A stretch of DNA of 6,262 nucleotides from the NCBI GenBank assembly GCA_019232645.1, contig JAFANO010000337.1, positions 1-6,262 on the forward strand, written 5' to 3'. The stretch is from Planctomycetaceae bacterium. Lineage in GTDB: Bacteria > Planctomycetota > Planctomycetia > Isosphaerales > Isosphaeraceae. This document shows, piece by piece, positions 1-6,145 of this stretch (the stretch's first letter is position 1; each line of letters begins with the position of its first letter). The position numbers were made by a program, and so were the translations under genes. Under the pieces are notes generated by a model. It was not told the origin of the DNA. It made no database searches and saw only the letters and a list, made by a program, of their open reading frames with translations.

Positions 1-20
1 ATACGCATTCCAGAGAGTTT

Positions 21-97
21 GTGCGCTCTGTTCGGATCTCAAATTCGAGATTTCAGATTCGAGATTTCAGATTTCAAATCAGCAGGCCGAGCGCACG
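21..97. repeat. AT-rich intergenic repeat, copy 1
   Basis: An AT-rich block built from alternating GAGATTTCAGATTC and ATTTCAAATC units stands out from the GC-rich surroundings. It is bounded by an 8-bp inverted repeat, GTGCGCTC at 21-28 and GAGCGCAC at 89-96, and the sequence between the arms is imperfectly self-complementary. The 19-nt unit at 47-65 recurs exactly at 236-254 and, on the opposite strand, at 3882-3900. The 34 nt at 64-97 match 268-301 with one mismatch. No coding potential is apparent. It may be a dispersed palindromic element, but no target-site duplication is visible. Confidence 0.75.
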
Positions 98-432
98 GGT
101 CGTGTCCCAGGAGAAATTGCAAAACGGGCCTTAAATGACTGCGAACCGGGGAGTTATGGATTTTGGTGCCGCTTGAGTGGACCCGCTCGTCCCCAAGGGC
201 TTACGGTGACTATTCCATTTTCCCGGGACACCACCGAGATTTCAGATTCGAGATTTCAAATTTCAAAATTTCAGATTTCAAATCTGCAGGCCGAGCGCAC
301 GAAATCCCTCGAGTCCGTATCAGTTGTTCCCATCCGGATCGTCCCGGGTCGCGCACGAACGGGATGGGTCCGGGTTCCCTTCGCGACGCGAGCGTGGGGC
401 AGGCCGAAGGCTCCTCCGAACCGGTGACGACC
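98..432. other. gene-free leader upstream of the first signal peptidase
   Basis: Apart from repeat copy 2 inside it, I see no gene here. A reading frame open from the TTG at 163 continues into the signal peptidase, but it runs through the repeat and its translation has no recognisable domain. An imperfect 10-nt inverted pair, GTGTCCCAGG at 102-111 and CCCGGGACAC at 222-231 (9 of 10 complementary), lies between the two repeat copies. I could not find a convincing -35/-10 pair, so the promoter of the downstream gene is not assigned. Confidence 0.5.
236..301. repeat. AT-rich intergenic repeat, copy 2
   Basis: This is a direct-orientation copy of the repeat at 21-97. It starts with the shared 19-nt unit (236-254), continues through extra ATTTCAAA units, and ends with the same 34-nt tail (268-301, one mismatch), including the GC-rich end CAGGCCGAGCGCACG. 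The left GTGCGCTC arm of copy 1 is missing here, so this copy looks like a partial or rearranged version. It lies 131 bases upstream of the chosen start of the signal peptidase gene. Confidence 0.75.
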
Positions 433-1893
433 ATGATCCAGCCGTCCGAGGATATCCCCGATCACCCCGTCGAGAACGGCGAGGCAGGCTCGGGGGTCGT
501 GCGCCAGACGGTCGAATTCCTGGTGGTCCTCTGCCTCTGCATCCTGCTGTTCCGGACGTTCGCGGCCGAGGCGTATATCGTGCCGACGGGTTCGATGGCG
601 CCGACGCTCCTGGGCCACCATCGCGAGGTGGCCTGCCCGGGCTGCGGGTTTCGGTTCGCCGTGGGGCTCGACAACGGCGGCGCGGCGCGGCCGGTCTGCC
701 CCAACTGCGGGCGGGACGACCTCGGGGAGGCGGCGACGGTCGAGTGCAGCGGCGACCGGCTGCTGGTCCAGAAGTTCCTCTACGACATCCGGCGGCCGAA
801 GCGGTGGGAAGTCGCCGTCTTCCAGTTCCCGGGCGAGCCCTCGCAGGCGTACGTCAAGCGGGTGGTCGGCCTGCCCGGCGAGTCGGTCCAGATCGTCGAC
901 GGCGACGTCCTGATCGACGGCAAGGTCGCGCGCAAGTCGTTGCGCGAGCAGCGCGGGACGCGCATCCTGGTCTTCGACGGCCACTTCACCCCCCGCGACG
1001 CCATCCGCTTCCCGCGGTTCGAGTTCCGCCGGGGCGACCCGCGGCGGCCGCTGCCCAGCGGATGGCGCGGCGACGGCGCCCGGTTCGTCCGCGACGCGAC
1101 CGAGGGCTCCGTCGACCCGATCGACTGGCTCGTCTACCGCCACTGGGACCCGGACCGCGCCCGCTACGCGCCGGTCTATGACTTCACCCCGTACAACGGC
1201 GGCGACCTCCGCGGCGAGCACCGCGTCTCCGACCTGATGATCGAGGCGCGGCTGACCGTCGAGCCGAACGTCCGCGCCGTCCTGGTCCGGATTGACGCGG
1301 GCGCCGATCGGTTCGTGGTCGCGATCCCCAACGGCGACACCCCGGACGGGGCCCTCGAGGTCCGGCGCAACGGGTTGCGGCTCGAAGGGGTCCGGCCCGC
1401 CGCGCGCGCGGCCTGGGGGGAGTCGCGGCGGGCCGTCCCCGTCCTGTTCGAGGCGTCGGTCATGGATCGCCGGTTGACGGTCGCGCTCGACGGCGAGCCG
1501 CTCTTCGATCCGATCGACTACGACCCCGAGCCGGGGCCCGGCCACGACGACGGGCCGATCGCGCTGGGGGTCCGGGGCGGCTCGATGACGGTCGAGGACC
1601 TCCGGATCTACCGCGACATCTTTTACACCGCCACGCTGGCGAACACCCCGCGCCGCCCCTTCGCCGTCGATTCGCCCGTGCGCCTCGGGCCCGACGAATA
1701 CTTCGTCCTGGGCGACAACAGCCCGGTCTCGAACGACTCGCGGTTCTGGTCCCACAGCCCGGTCGTGCCGGGTGAGCTGTTCCTGGGCAAGCCGTTCCTG
1801 GTCCACCTGCCCGGGCAGCTCGTCCCGCTCCAGGTCTTCGGGAGGGCGGTTTACTGGGTTCCCGATCCCCGCGAAATCCGGTACATTCGTTAG
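433..1893 (+). CDS. lepB: type I signal peptidase with zinc-ribbon and beta-sandwich insertions (paralogue 1)
   Basis: A membrane-bound serine protease that cleaves signal peptides from proteins exported through Sec or Tat, acting on the outer face of the inner membrane. The chosen product is 486 aa. One membrane segment lies at about residues 27-43, followed by PTGSMAPT with the nucleophile Ser54. The general base is Lys142 in VKRVVGLPGE, and the last box, GDNSPVSNDSR, spans 427-437. Two additions stand out. A CPGC...CPNC putative zinc ribbon (Cys68, 71, 89, 92) sits between Ser and Lys. A long segment sits between Lys and GDNS, of which about 245-400 has the alternating beta pattern of a LamG/concanavalin-like domain, ending RDIFYT. 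Ser to Lys is 88 residues against 55 in E. coli LepB; Lys to the box serine (Ser433) is 291 against 132. The ATG at 433 puts the membrane helix near the N terminus, but its ribosome site is weak; GTG 424 and ATG 364 are in-frame alternatives. The fold of the insert is inferred. Confidence 0.9.
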   Translation: MIQPSEDIPDHPVENGEAGSGVVRQTVEFLVVLCLCILLFRTFAAEAYIVPTGSMAPTLLGHHREVACPGCGFRFAVGLDNGGAARPVCPNCGRDDLGEAATVECSGDRLLVQKFLYDIRRPKRWEVAVFQFPGEPSQAYVKRVVGLPGESVQIVDGDVLIDGKVARKSLREQRGTRILVFDGHFTPRDAIRFPRFEFRRGDPRRPLPSGWRGDGARFVRDATEGSVDPIDWLVYRHWDPDRARYAPVYDFTPYNGGDLRGEHRVSDLMIEARLTVEPNVRAVLVRIDAGADRFVVAIPNGDTPDGALEVRRNGLRLEGVRPAARAAWGESRRAVPVLFEASVMDRRLTVALDGEPLFDPIDYDPEPGPGHDDGPIALGVRGGSMTVEDLRIYRDIFYTATLANTPRRPFAVDSPVRLGPDEYFVLGDNSPVSNDSRFWSHSPVVPGELFLGKPFLVHLPGQLVPLQVFGRAVYWVPDPREIRYIR

Positions 1894-1914
1894 GAGCGCC
1901 TCGACGAAAACCTC

Positions 1915-1945
1915 TCCCGGCCGACCACGAGGGATCGGGCCGGGG
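1915..1945 (+). other. GC-rich hairpin between the two signal peptidase genes
   Basis: CCCGGCC at 1916-1922 is perfectly complementary to GGCCGGG at 1938-1944, with a flanking T-G wobble and a 15-nt loop. It lies in the 91-base spacer between the two lepB genes. No T-run follows, so it is not a standard intrinsic terminator. It could modulate or process a joint transcript, or be a chance result of GC-rich DNA. Confidence 0.3.
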
Positions 1946-1984
1946 TGGGGTCGCAGGGGATGAGAAGATGGGGAACCCCCGACG

Positions 1985-3751
1985 ATGAAACGGACCTACG
2001 CCAAGCGTCACGACGAGGTGGGTCCCACCGCGAAGCCGGGCGCGTCCCGCGCGAAGGACACGCCGAAGGAGAAAGAAAAGGACAAGGAAGGGTATCGCGA
2101 GACGGTCGAGGCGATCGTGGTGGCCTTCATCCTGGCGCTGCTGGTCCGGGGGTTCGAGGCCGAGGCGTTCGTGATCCCCACCGGCTCGATGGCGCCGACG
2201 CTGATGGGCCGGCACAAGGAGATCACCTGCCCGCAGTGTGGCTACGTCTACTCGGTCAACGCCTCGGTCGAGGACGCCGGGTCGCGGAACCCCCAGCCCA
2301 CGCAAGTGGTCGCGGGGACGTGCGTCAACTGCAGGTTCACGGCGGCGGTCTCCGATGCGCCGACGTTCAACGGCGACCGCATCCTGGTGATGAAGTTCCT
2401 CTACGATTTGCCGTTCCTGCCGGGAGCGAAGGGCGGCCCGCGACGCTGGGACGTGGTCGTGTTCCGCTACCCGGAGGAGCCCGAGGTCAGCTATATTAAA
2501 CGGCTGGTCGGGTTGCCCGGCGAGACGATCCGGATCTGGTCCGGCGACATCTACGTCAAGTCTCCGGGTGGGCAGGAGTTCCACCTCGAGCGGAAGCCGC
2601 TGCGCCACCAAGCCGCGATGGAGATGATGGTCTACGACGACCGGCACCGCGCCGAGTCGCTCAAGGACCGCCCCGAGTGGCGACGATGGTCGGCCTCGAC
2701 GCCGGGATCCTGGACCGAGGAGCCGTCGGGGACGTACTCGGTCGCGGCCGCCCCGGGGACGGAGGCCGAGCTGCGCTACCGCCACCTCCTGCCCGACCCC
2801 GAGCAGTGGGACGCCATCGTCAACGGCCGCGCGCTGCCCTGGGCGCCGCGACCCACGCTGATCACCGACTTCTACTCGTACAACTCGAACATCACGGGCA
2901 ACTTGCACCTCGACCGGGACGGGTGGTGGATGCAGCCGCACTGGGTGGGTGACCTCAGCCTCTCGGCCACGCTCCGGATCAAGGAGGCCCGGGGAGTCGT
3001 CCGATTCGAGCTGATCGAGGGGGGAGTCGCCAACCGCTGCGAGATCGACCTGGCTTCGGGCGTCGCGACCCTGAAGCACGGCTCGGGGGCGCTGGGCCGG
3101 AGCTCCAGCGGCATCAGCGGCCCGGGCTCGCACGCGATCCACTTCGCCAACATCGACGACCGCCTGACCCTGCTGGTCGATGGCCGTGCGGTCTTTGGCG
3201 ACGGACTGCCCTACGGCGATGGCCGGGCCCCTCGCCCGCTTCCAACCCGCGCGGACCTCGCCCCCGCCGCCGTCACGGCGATCGGCGCGGAGATCGCCGT
3301 GAGCGACCTTGTCTTGAAACGCGATATCTACTATACCAACACCCCGGGGAATTCCGATTACGGGAACCTTTGGACCGGGCACGACCCGAGGAGCCCGGTC
3401 GAGCTGTTCGATCACCTGGCCGACCCCGCGAAGCTCGCGTTCCTGATCAACCTCCCGTGGAAGGATTACTCGATCGCGCCGGACCGGTACATGATGCTCG
3501 GAGACAATAGCCCGATGAGCAAGGACAGCCGTGGCTGGGGGATCGCGGACCGAGCCAGCGGCGACGACCCGGATTACGGCTGGGACCCCTCGGGGCGCAA
3601 GAGCTGGGAAGTCCCGCGGGCGCTGCTGACCGGCAAGGCGTTCTTCGTGTACTGGCCCCACGGCAAGCCGTTCGGGCCCGACATCCGCCTCGGCCGCGAC
3701 CTCCGGATCCCCTTCCGGCCTTACATCGAGCGGATGAAGTGGATCCGCTGA
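1985..3751 (+). CDS. lepB: type I signal peptidase with zinc-ribbon and beta-sandwich insertions (paralogue 2)
   Basis: A second signal peptidase, 588 aa, with the same domain order as its upstream neighbour. A charged Lys-rich N terminus (residues 1-40) precedes one membrane segment at about 41-57. PTGSMAPT carries the nucleophile Ser68, IKRLVGLPGE the general base Lys172, and GDNSPMSKDSR spans 506-516. A CPQC...CVNC pair (Cys82, 85, 113, 116) forms a putative zinc ribbon. Residues about 295-450 form the beta-rich insert, sharing with paralogue 1 a DFxxYN entry motif, a DxRLTxxxDG strand pair and an RDI(F/Y)YT exit motif. This copy has extra sequence at about 452-497 and 517-545 around the last box. 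Both proteins end in a similar (K/R)(W/Y)IR tail. ATG 1985 is preceded by GGGGA at 1970-1974, 10 bases upstream, within a self-complementary GGGGAACCCC. The 91-base gap suggests co-transcription. Catalytic residues are intact, so both copies are probably active. Confidence 0.92.
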   Translation: MKRTYAKRHDEVGPTAKPGASRAKDTPKEKEKDKEGYRETVEAIVVAFILALLVRGFEAEAFVIPTGSMAPTLMGRHKEITCPQCGYVYSVNASVEDAGSRNPQPTQVVAGTCVNCRFTAAVSDAPTFNGDRILVMKFLYDLPFLPGAKGGPRRWDVVVFRYPEEPEVSYIKRLVGLPGETIRIWSGDIYVKSPGGQEFHLERKPLRHQAAMEMMVYDDRHRAESLKDRPEWRRWSASTPGSWTEEPSGTYSVAAAPGTEAELRYRHLLPDPEQWDAIVNGRALPWAPRPTLITDFYSYNSNITGNLHLDRDGWWMQPHWVGDLSLSATLRIKEARGVVRFELIEGGVANRCEIDLASGVATLKHGSGALGRSSSGISGPGSHAIHFANIDDRLTLLVDGRAVFGDGLPYGDGRAPRPLPTRADLAPAAVTAIGAEIAVSDLVLKRDIYYTNTPGNSDYGNLWTGHDPRSPVELFDHLADPAKLAFLINLPWKDYSIAPDRYMMLGDNSPMSKDSRGWGIADRASGDDPDYGWDPSGRKSWEVPRALLTGKAFFVYWPHGKPFGPDIRLGRDLRIPFRPYIERMKWIR

Positions 3752-3754
3752 GCG

Positions 3755-3783
3755 CCCTCGAGGACCGCTGCCACGGCCGAGGG
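3755..3783 (+). terminator. weak hairpin just after the second signal peptidase
   Basis: CCCTCG at 3755-3760 pairs with CGAGGG at 3778-3783, and CCG at 3765-3767 can pair with CGG at 3774-3776 inside. The stem begins four bases after the stop codon, in the right place to end the lepB transcript. No T-run follows, so it lacks the hallmark of an intrinsic terminator. Confidence 0.25.
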
Positions 3784-3804
3784 GAGGAGACGTTCAAAGA
3801 GGCA

Positions 3805-3916
3805 AGAATTCAGATTTGAGAGTTGAAATTTGAAATTTCAAATGCAAAATTATTGAATACAATCTGAATCTCAAATCTGAGATCTCGAATCTGAAATCTC
3901 AAATCCGAAATTCGGG
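3805..3916. repeat. AT-rich intergenic repeat, copy 3, inverted and palindromic
   Basis: This AT-rich block shares the 19-nt unit of copies 1 and 2 but on the opposite strand (3882-3900). It contains a perfect 12-bp inverted repeat, TCAGATTTGAGA at 3810-3821 with TCTCAAATCTGA at 3869-3880. Inside those arms is a perfect 16-nt palindrome, ATTTGAAATTTCAAAT at 3828-3843. It fills much of the 255-base gap between lepB and lptB, where I see no gene. The base composition differs sharply from the flanking genes. Confidence 0.75.
3823..3850 (+). promoter_or_regulatory. possible lptB promoter inside the AT-rich repeat
   Basis: TTGAAA at 3823-3828, a 16-nt spacer, and CAAAAT at 3845-3850 resemble a sigma-70 -35/-10 pair. 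A second pair, TTGAAA at 3830-3835 with TTGAAT at 3853-3858, overlaps it. AT-rich sequence gives such matches easily by chance, so this is only suggestive. It lies about 155 bases upstream of lptB, which has no other obvious promoter. Confidence 0.2.
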
Positions 3917-3992
3917 ATCCGCCACCGACCCTCCCTCAGCGGGCTCCCCCCGAAAACTTGGGAGACCCCTCGGCCCACTCTTCGCCTTCTAT

Positions 3993-3998
3993 GGAGGA
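3993..3998 (+). promoter_or_regulatory. ribosome binding site of lptB
   Basis: GGAGGA lies 8 bases before the ATG at 4007. This strong Shine-Dalgarno match fixes the start of lptB. Confidence 0.8.
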
Positions 3999-4006
3999 TT
4001 CGGCGC

Positions 4007-4909
4007 ATGGCCTTGCTGGAAGTGCGCGGCCTGGAGAAGTGGTATGGACGCCGCCAGGTGGTCAACGGGGTCGACTTCGACGTCTCGCAAGGTGAGGTCG
4101 TCGGACTGCTCGGCCCCAACGGGGCGGGCAAGACGACGAGCTTCCGGATGACCATCGGCCTGATCAACGCCGACGGCGGCCGGGTCATCTTCGACGGCCG
4201 TGACGTCACCCACCTGCCGATGTACCAGCGCGCCCGGCTCGGCATGGGCTACCTGGCACAGGACTCGAGCGTCTTCAAGCAGCTCTCGGTCGAGGATAAC
4301 CTGATGGCGATCCTCGAGACCCGCCCGAAGTTCAACCGCCGCCAGCGCGTCGAGCGACAGAACGAGCTCCTGGCGCAGTTCGGCCTGACGCATATCCGCA
4401 AGACCAAGGCCAACCGCGTCTCGGGCGGCGAGCGGCGCCGGCTCGAGATCGCCCGCTCGCTGATCACCGAGCCCAAGCTGATCATGCTCGACGAGCCGTT
4501 CGCCGGCATCGATCCCAAGACGGTCAACGAGATCCAGGACCAGATCCGCAGCCTGGCCGTCGACTTCAACCTGGGCATCCTCCTGACCGACCACAACTTC
4601 CGCGAGACGATCGAGGTGACCGACCGGAGCTACCTGATCCGCGAGGGCCGCGTCTTCGCCGACGGCACCCCCGACGAGATCCTCCTCAACCCCGACGTCC
4701 GCCGCTATTACCTCGGCGAGCGGTATGACGCCGCCCACCTGCTGGACCAGATCCAACATCGCCGCCTCCACCACGGCGACCAGGCCCCCCACCCGAACGA
4801 GGTCGTCATCGACCCCGACCACGTCGACGTCGATGCCGGCCTCCCCCCGGCCTCGGAGGGGGCGCGAGACGGCCATAGGCCAGCCCGCGTGCCGAAGGTT
4901 TCCCCTTGA
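4007..4909 (+). CDS. lptB: LPS export ABC transporter ATP-binding protein LptB with C-terminal tail
   Basis: The cytoplasmic ATPase that, as a dimer with LptF and LptG, extracts lipopolysaccharide from the inner membrane and drives it along the Lpt bridge to the outer membrane. The 300-aa product shows a full ABC domain: Walker A GPNGAGKTT at 36-44, Q-loop Gln85, signature SGGE at 139-142, Walker B LIMLDE at 158-163, and the switch His196 in TDHN. LptB-specific sequence includes YLAQDSSVFKQLSVEDNLMA (82-101), HNFRETIEVTDRSYLI and the closing YLGE, which separate it from LivF/LivG-type relatives. E. coli LptB is 241 aa and ends shortly after YLGE. This protein continues about 60 residues beyond position 239 with a His-, Asp- and Pro-rich tail of unknown role. 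The usual partners lptA, lptC and rpoN are not adjacent here. Confidence 0.93.
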   Translation: MALLEVRGLEKWYGRRQVVNGVDFDVSQGEVVGLLGPNGAGKTTSFRMTIGLINADGGRVIFDGRDVTHLPMYQRARLGMGYLAQDSSVFKQLSVEDNLMAILETRPKFNRRQRVERQNELLAQFGLTHIRKTKANRVSGGERRRLEIARSLITEPKLIMLDEPFAGIDPKTVNEIQDQIRSLAVDFNLGILLTDHNFRETIEVTDRSYLIREGRVFADGTPDEILLNPDVRRYYLGERYDAAHLLDQIQHRRLHHGDQAPHPNEVVIDPDHVDVDAGLPPASEGARDGHRPARVPKVSP

Positions 4910-4934
4910 CCTCCACCCCTCCTTCCGGCAAGAT
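4906..4934 (+). promoter_or_regulatory. candidate promoter for the Kdo hydroxylase gene, overlapping the lptB stop
   Basis: TTGACC at 4906-4911 matches five of six bases of the -35 consensus. It is followed at a 17-nt spacing by CAAGAT at 4929-4934, which keeps the key A2, A5 and T6 of the -10 element. The -35 element contains the lptB stop codon TGA. If used, transcription would start near 4941 and give a leader of about 200 bases before the ATG at 5144. No other gene is seen in 4910-5143. Confidence 0.4.
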
Positions 4935-5131
4935 CCCGCGCGTCCTCTCGTGATTCGTCATGCGGAATCGCCTCGAGGGTGAACCGCGCGGGGCCCGTCG
5001 TGCGGGCCGAAACATTTGTGATATCGGGGGTTTCGATCGGCACGGCGGGCCCTATGGGCGCACGCGATCCGGGCGATTCCGTATCCTTCGGTGCGAGCGG
5101 GATGGGTCGAGGAGTCGTTTGCCAAGGGGCC

Positions 5132-5138
5132 AAGGAGG
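5132..5138 (+). promoter_or_regulatory. ribosome binding site deciding the Kdo hydroxylase start
   Basis: AAGGAGG lies 5 bases before ATG 5144. It favours that start over the in-frame GTG at 4979, which has no such site and would add 55 residues of low-complexity, Gly-rich sequence. Confidence 0.8.
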
Positions 5139-5143
5139 GCGAG

Positions 5144-6058
5144 ATGGCGCGGATCACCCTGGATGACGACCGGGCCAAGGCATCGGCCAGCGAGGCGCAT
5201 TACCGCCGCCTGGAGACGGGGGACATGATCTACTTCCCCCGGACGCCGTTCGTCCTGACGGCCGAGGAGCACGCGGTGCTGCTGGCGTCGAAGCAGGATG
5301 GGTCCTTCCACAAGAATATCAGCTACCGTCCGGCCGAGGATCGGCTCCGGGGCGTCGACCCCAAGGACCGGGCAGAGTGGGAGCGGGTGCATCGGGCCCT
5401 GCGCGCCTACTCCGAGCGGGCGATCGCCTTCATGGCCTCGTTCTTACCGCGGTACGCGCAGGAGTGGAAGGTCGACTTCGCCAGCTTCCGCCCGATCGAG
5501 GAGGCGGGGCGCAAGGTCGCGCTCCGGTCGCGCAACGACCTGATCCATATCGACAACTTCCCGTCGCGCCCCTCGCACGGCGACCGGCTGCTCCGGATCT
5601 TCACGAACATCAACCCCGACCGGCCCCGGATCTGGGTCACGTCCGAGAACTTCGAGCAACTGGCGTGGCGCTACGCCGGCAAGGCCCGGCTGCCCCACCC
5701 GCCGACCTGGATCGACGCGCTGCGGAGCAAGGCGGCGCGGCTGCTTGCAACGCTCGGCCTGCCCGTGGTCGACCGGCCGCCCTACGACCAGTTCATGCTC
5801 CGGTTCCACCACTACTTGAAGGAGAGCGAGGCCTTCCAGCGCGACTGCCCCAAGGACCGCTGGGAATTCCCCCCCGACTCGACCTGGATCGTCTTCACCG
5901 ACACGACCAGCCACTCCTGCATCAGCGGCCAGTACGCCCTGGAGCAGACCTTCATCGTCCGCCGCGAGAGCCTGGTCTTCCCCGACAAGGCGCCGATCGC
6001 GATCCTGGAACGCATGTCGGGCTTCCCCCTGGGGGCCCCGCGATCCAAGAGTGCGTGA
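5144..6058 (+). CDS. kdoO: Kdo hydroxylase family protein, Fe(II)/2-oxoglutarate dioxygenase
   Basis: A 304-aa member of the KdoO family, which hydroxylates C3 of a 3-deoxy-D-manno-octulosonic acid (Kdo) residue in the LPS inner core, giving Ko, using O2, Fe(II) and 2-oxoglutarate. Family-typical stretches are seen in order: LETGDMIYFPRTPF (23-36), KNISYRP with RLRGVD (57-72), FRPIEEAGRK (115-124), NDLIHIDNFPSRP (131-143), RIFTNINP with RIWVTSENF (151-170), and STWIVFTDTTSH followed by SGQYALEQTF (246-270). The probable iron ligands are His135, Asp137 and His257, and one of the arginines near 273-274 may bind 2-oxoglutarate. No signal peptide is evident, so it likely acts on the cytoplasmic side. 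Its position 234 bases after lptB fits a role in LPS. Family assignment is by remembered sequence pattern; which Kdo residue is modified cannot be told. Confidence 0.88.
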   Translation: MARITLDDDRAKASASEAHYRRLETGDMIYFPRTPFVLTAEEHAVLLASKQDGSFHKNISYRPAEDRLRGVDPKDRAEWERVHRALRAYSERAIAFMASFLPRYAQEWKVDFASFRPIEEAGRKVALRSRNDLIHIDNFPSRPSHGDRLLRIFTNINPDRPRIWVTSENFEQLAWRYAGKARLPHPPTWIDALRSKAARLLATLGLPVVDRPPYDQFMLRFHHYLKESEAFQRDCPKDRWEFPPDSTWIVFTDTTSHSCISGQYALEQTFIVRRESLVFPDKAPIAILERMSGFPLGAPRSKSA

Positions 6059-6083
6059 TTGCGCAGAGCGAGGGGCCGATCGC

Positions 6084-6145
6084 GGGACGGTCGACCGAGC
6101 GTGGCGAGGTATTCGCCGCGGGTCCTCCCGTCGATGGCCCGTCCC
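6084..6145. terminator. nested hairpins between convergent genes, possible bidirectional terminator
   Basis: GGGACGG at 6084-6090 pairs perfectly with CCGTCCC at 6139-6145. Inside it TCGAC at 6091-6095 pairs with GTCGA at 6130-6134, and an inner stem joins 6100-6107 to 6113-6120 (8 bp, one G-T wobble) around the loop GGTAT. The structure starts 25 bases after the kdoO stop and ends directly before the stop codon of the minus-strand gene. There is no T-run on either strand. Confidence 0.35.

Noticed and set aside
21..301. CRISPR array from the repeated AT-rich units
   Set aside because: The units are uneven in length, mostly contiguous, without regular unique spacers, and there are no cas genes nearby.
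163..432. Upstream extension of the first signal peptidase to a TTG start at 163
   Set aside because: The extension would translate AT-rich repeat copy 2, has no recognisable domain, and would put about 115 residues before the membrane segment. The ATG at 433 gives a normal N terminus.
271..3661. Long minus-strand open frames opposite both signal peptidases (271-1806 and 1460-3661)
   Set aside because: They mirror GC-rich plus-strand codons, give Arg/Asp/Val/Pro-biased sequence with no family motifs, and lie opposite genes with intact catalytic boxes.
3989..4876. Minus-strand open frame of 295 codons opposite lptB
   Set aside because: It is antisense to a clear ABC ATPase with every motif in place, and its composition is typical of shadow frames in high-GC DNA.
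4979..5143. GTG start at 4979 for the Kdo hydroxylase
   Set aside because: No ribosome site precedes it and the added 55 residues do not resemble the family, whereas ATG 5144 has AAGGAGG at ideal spacing.
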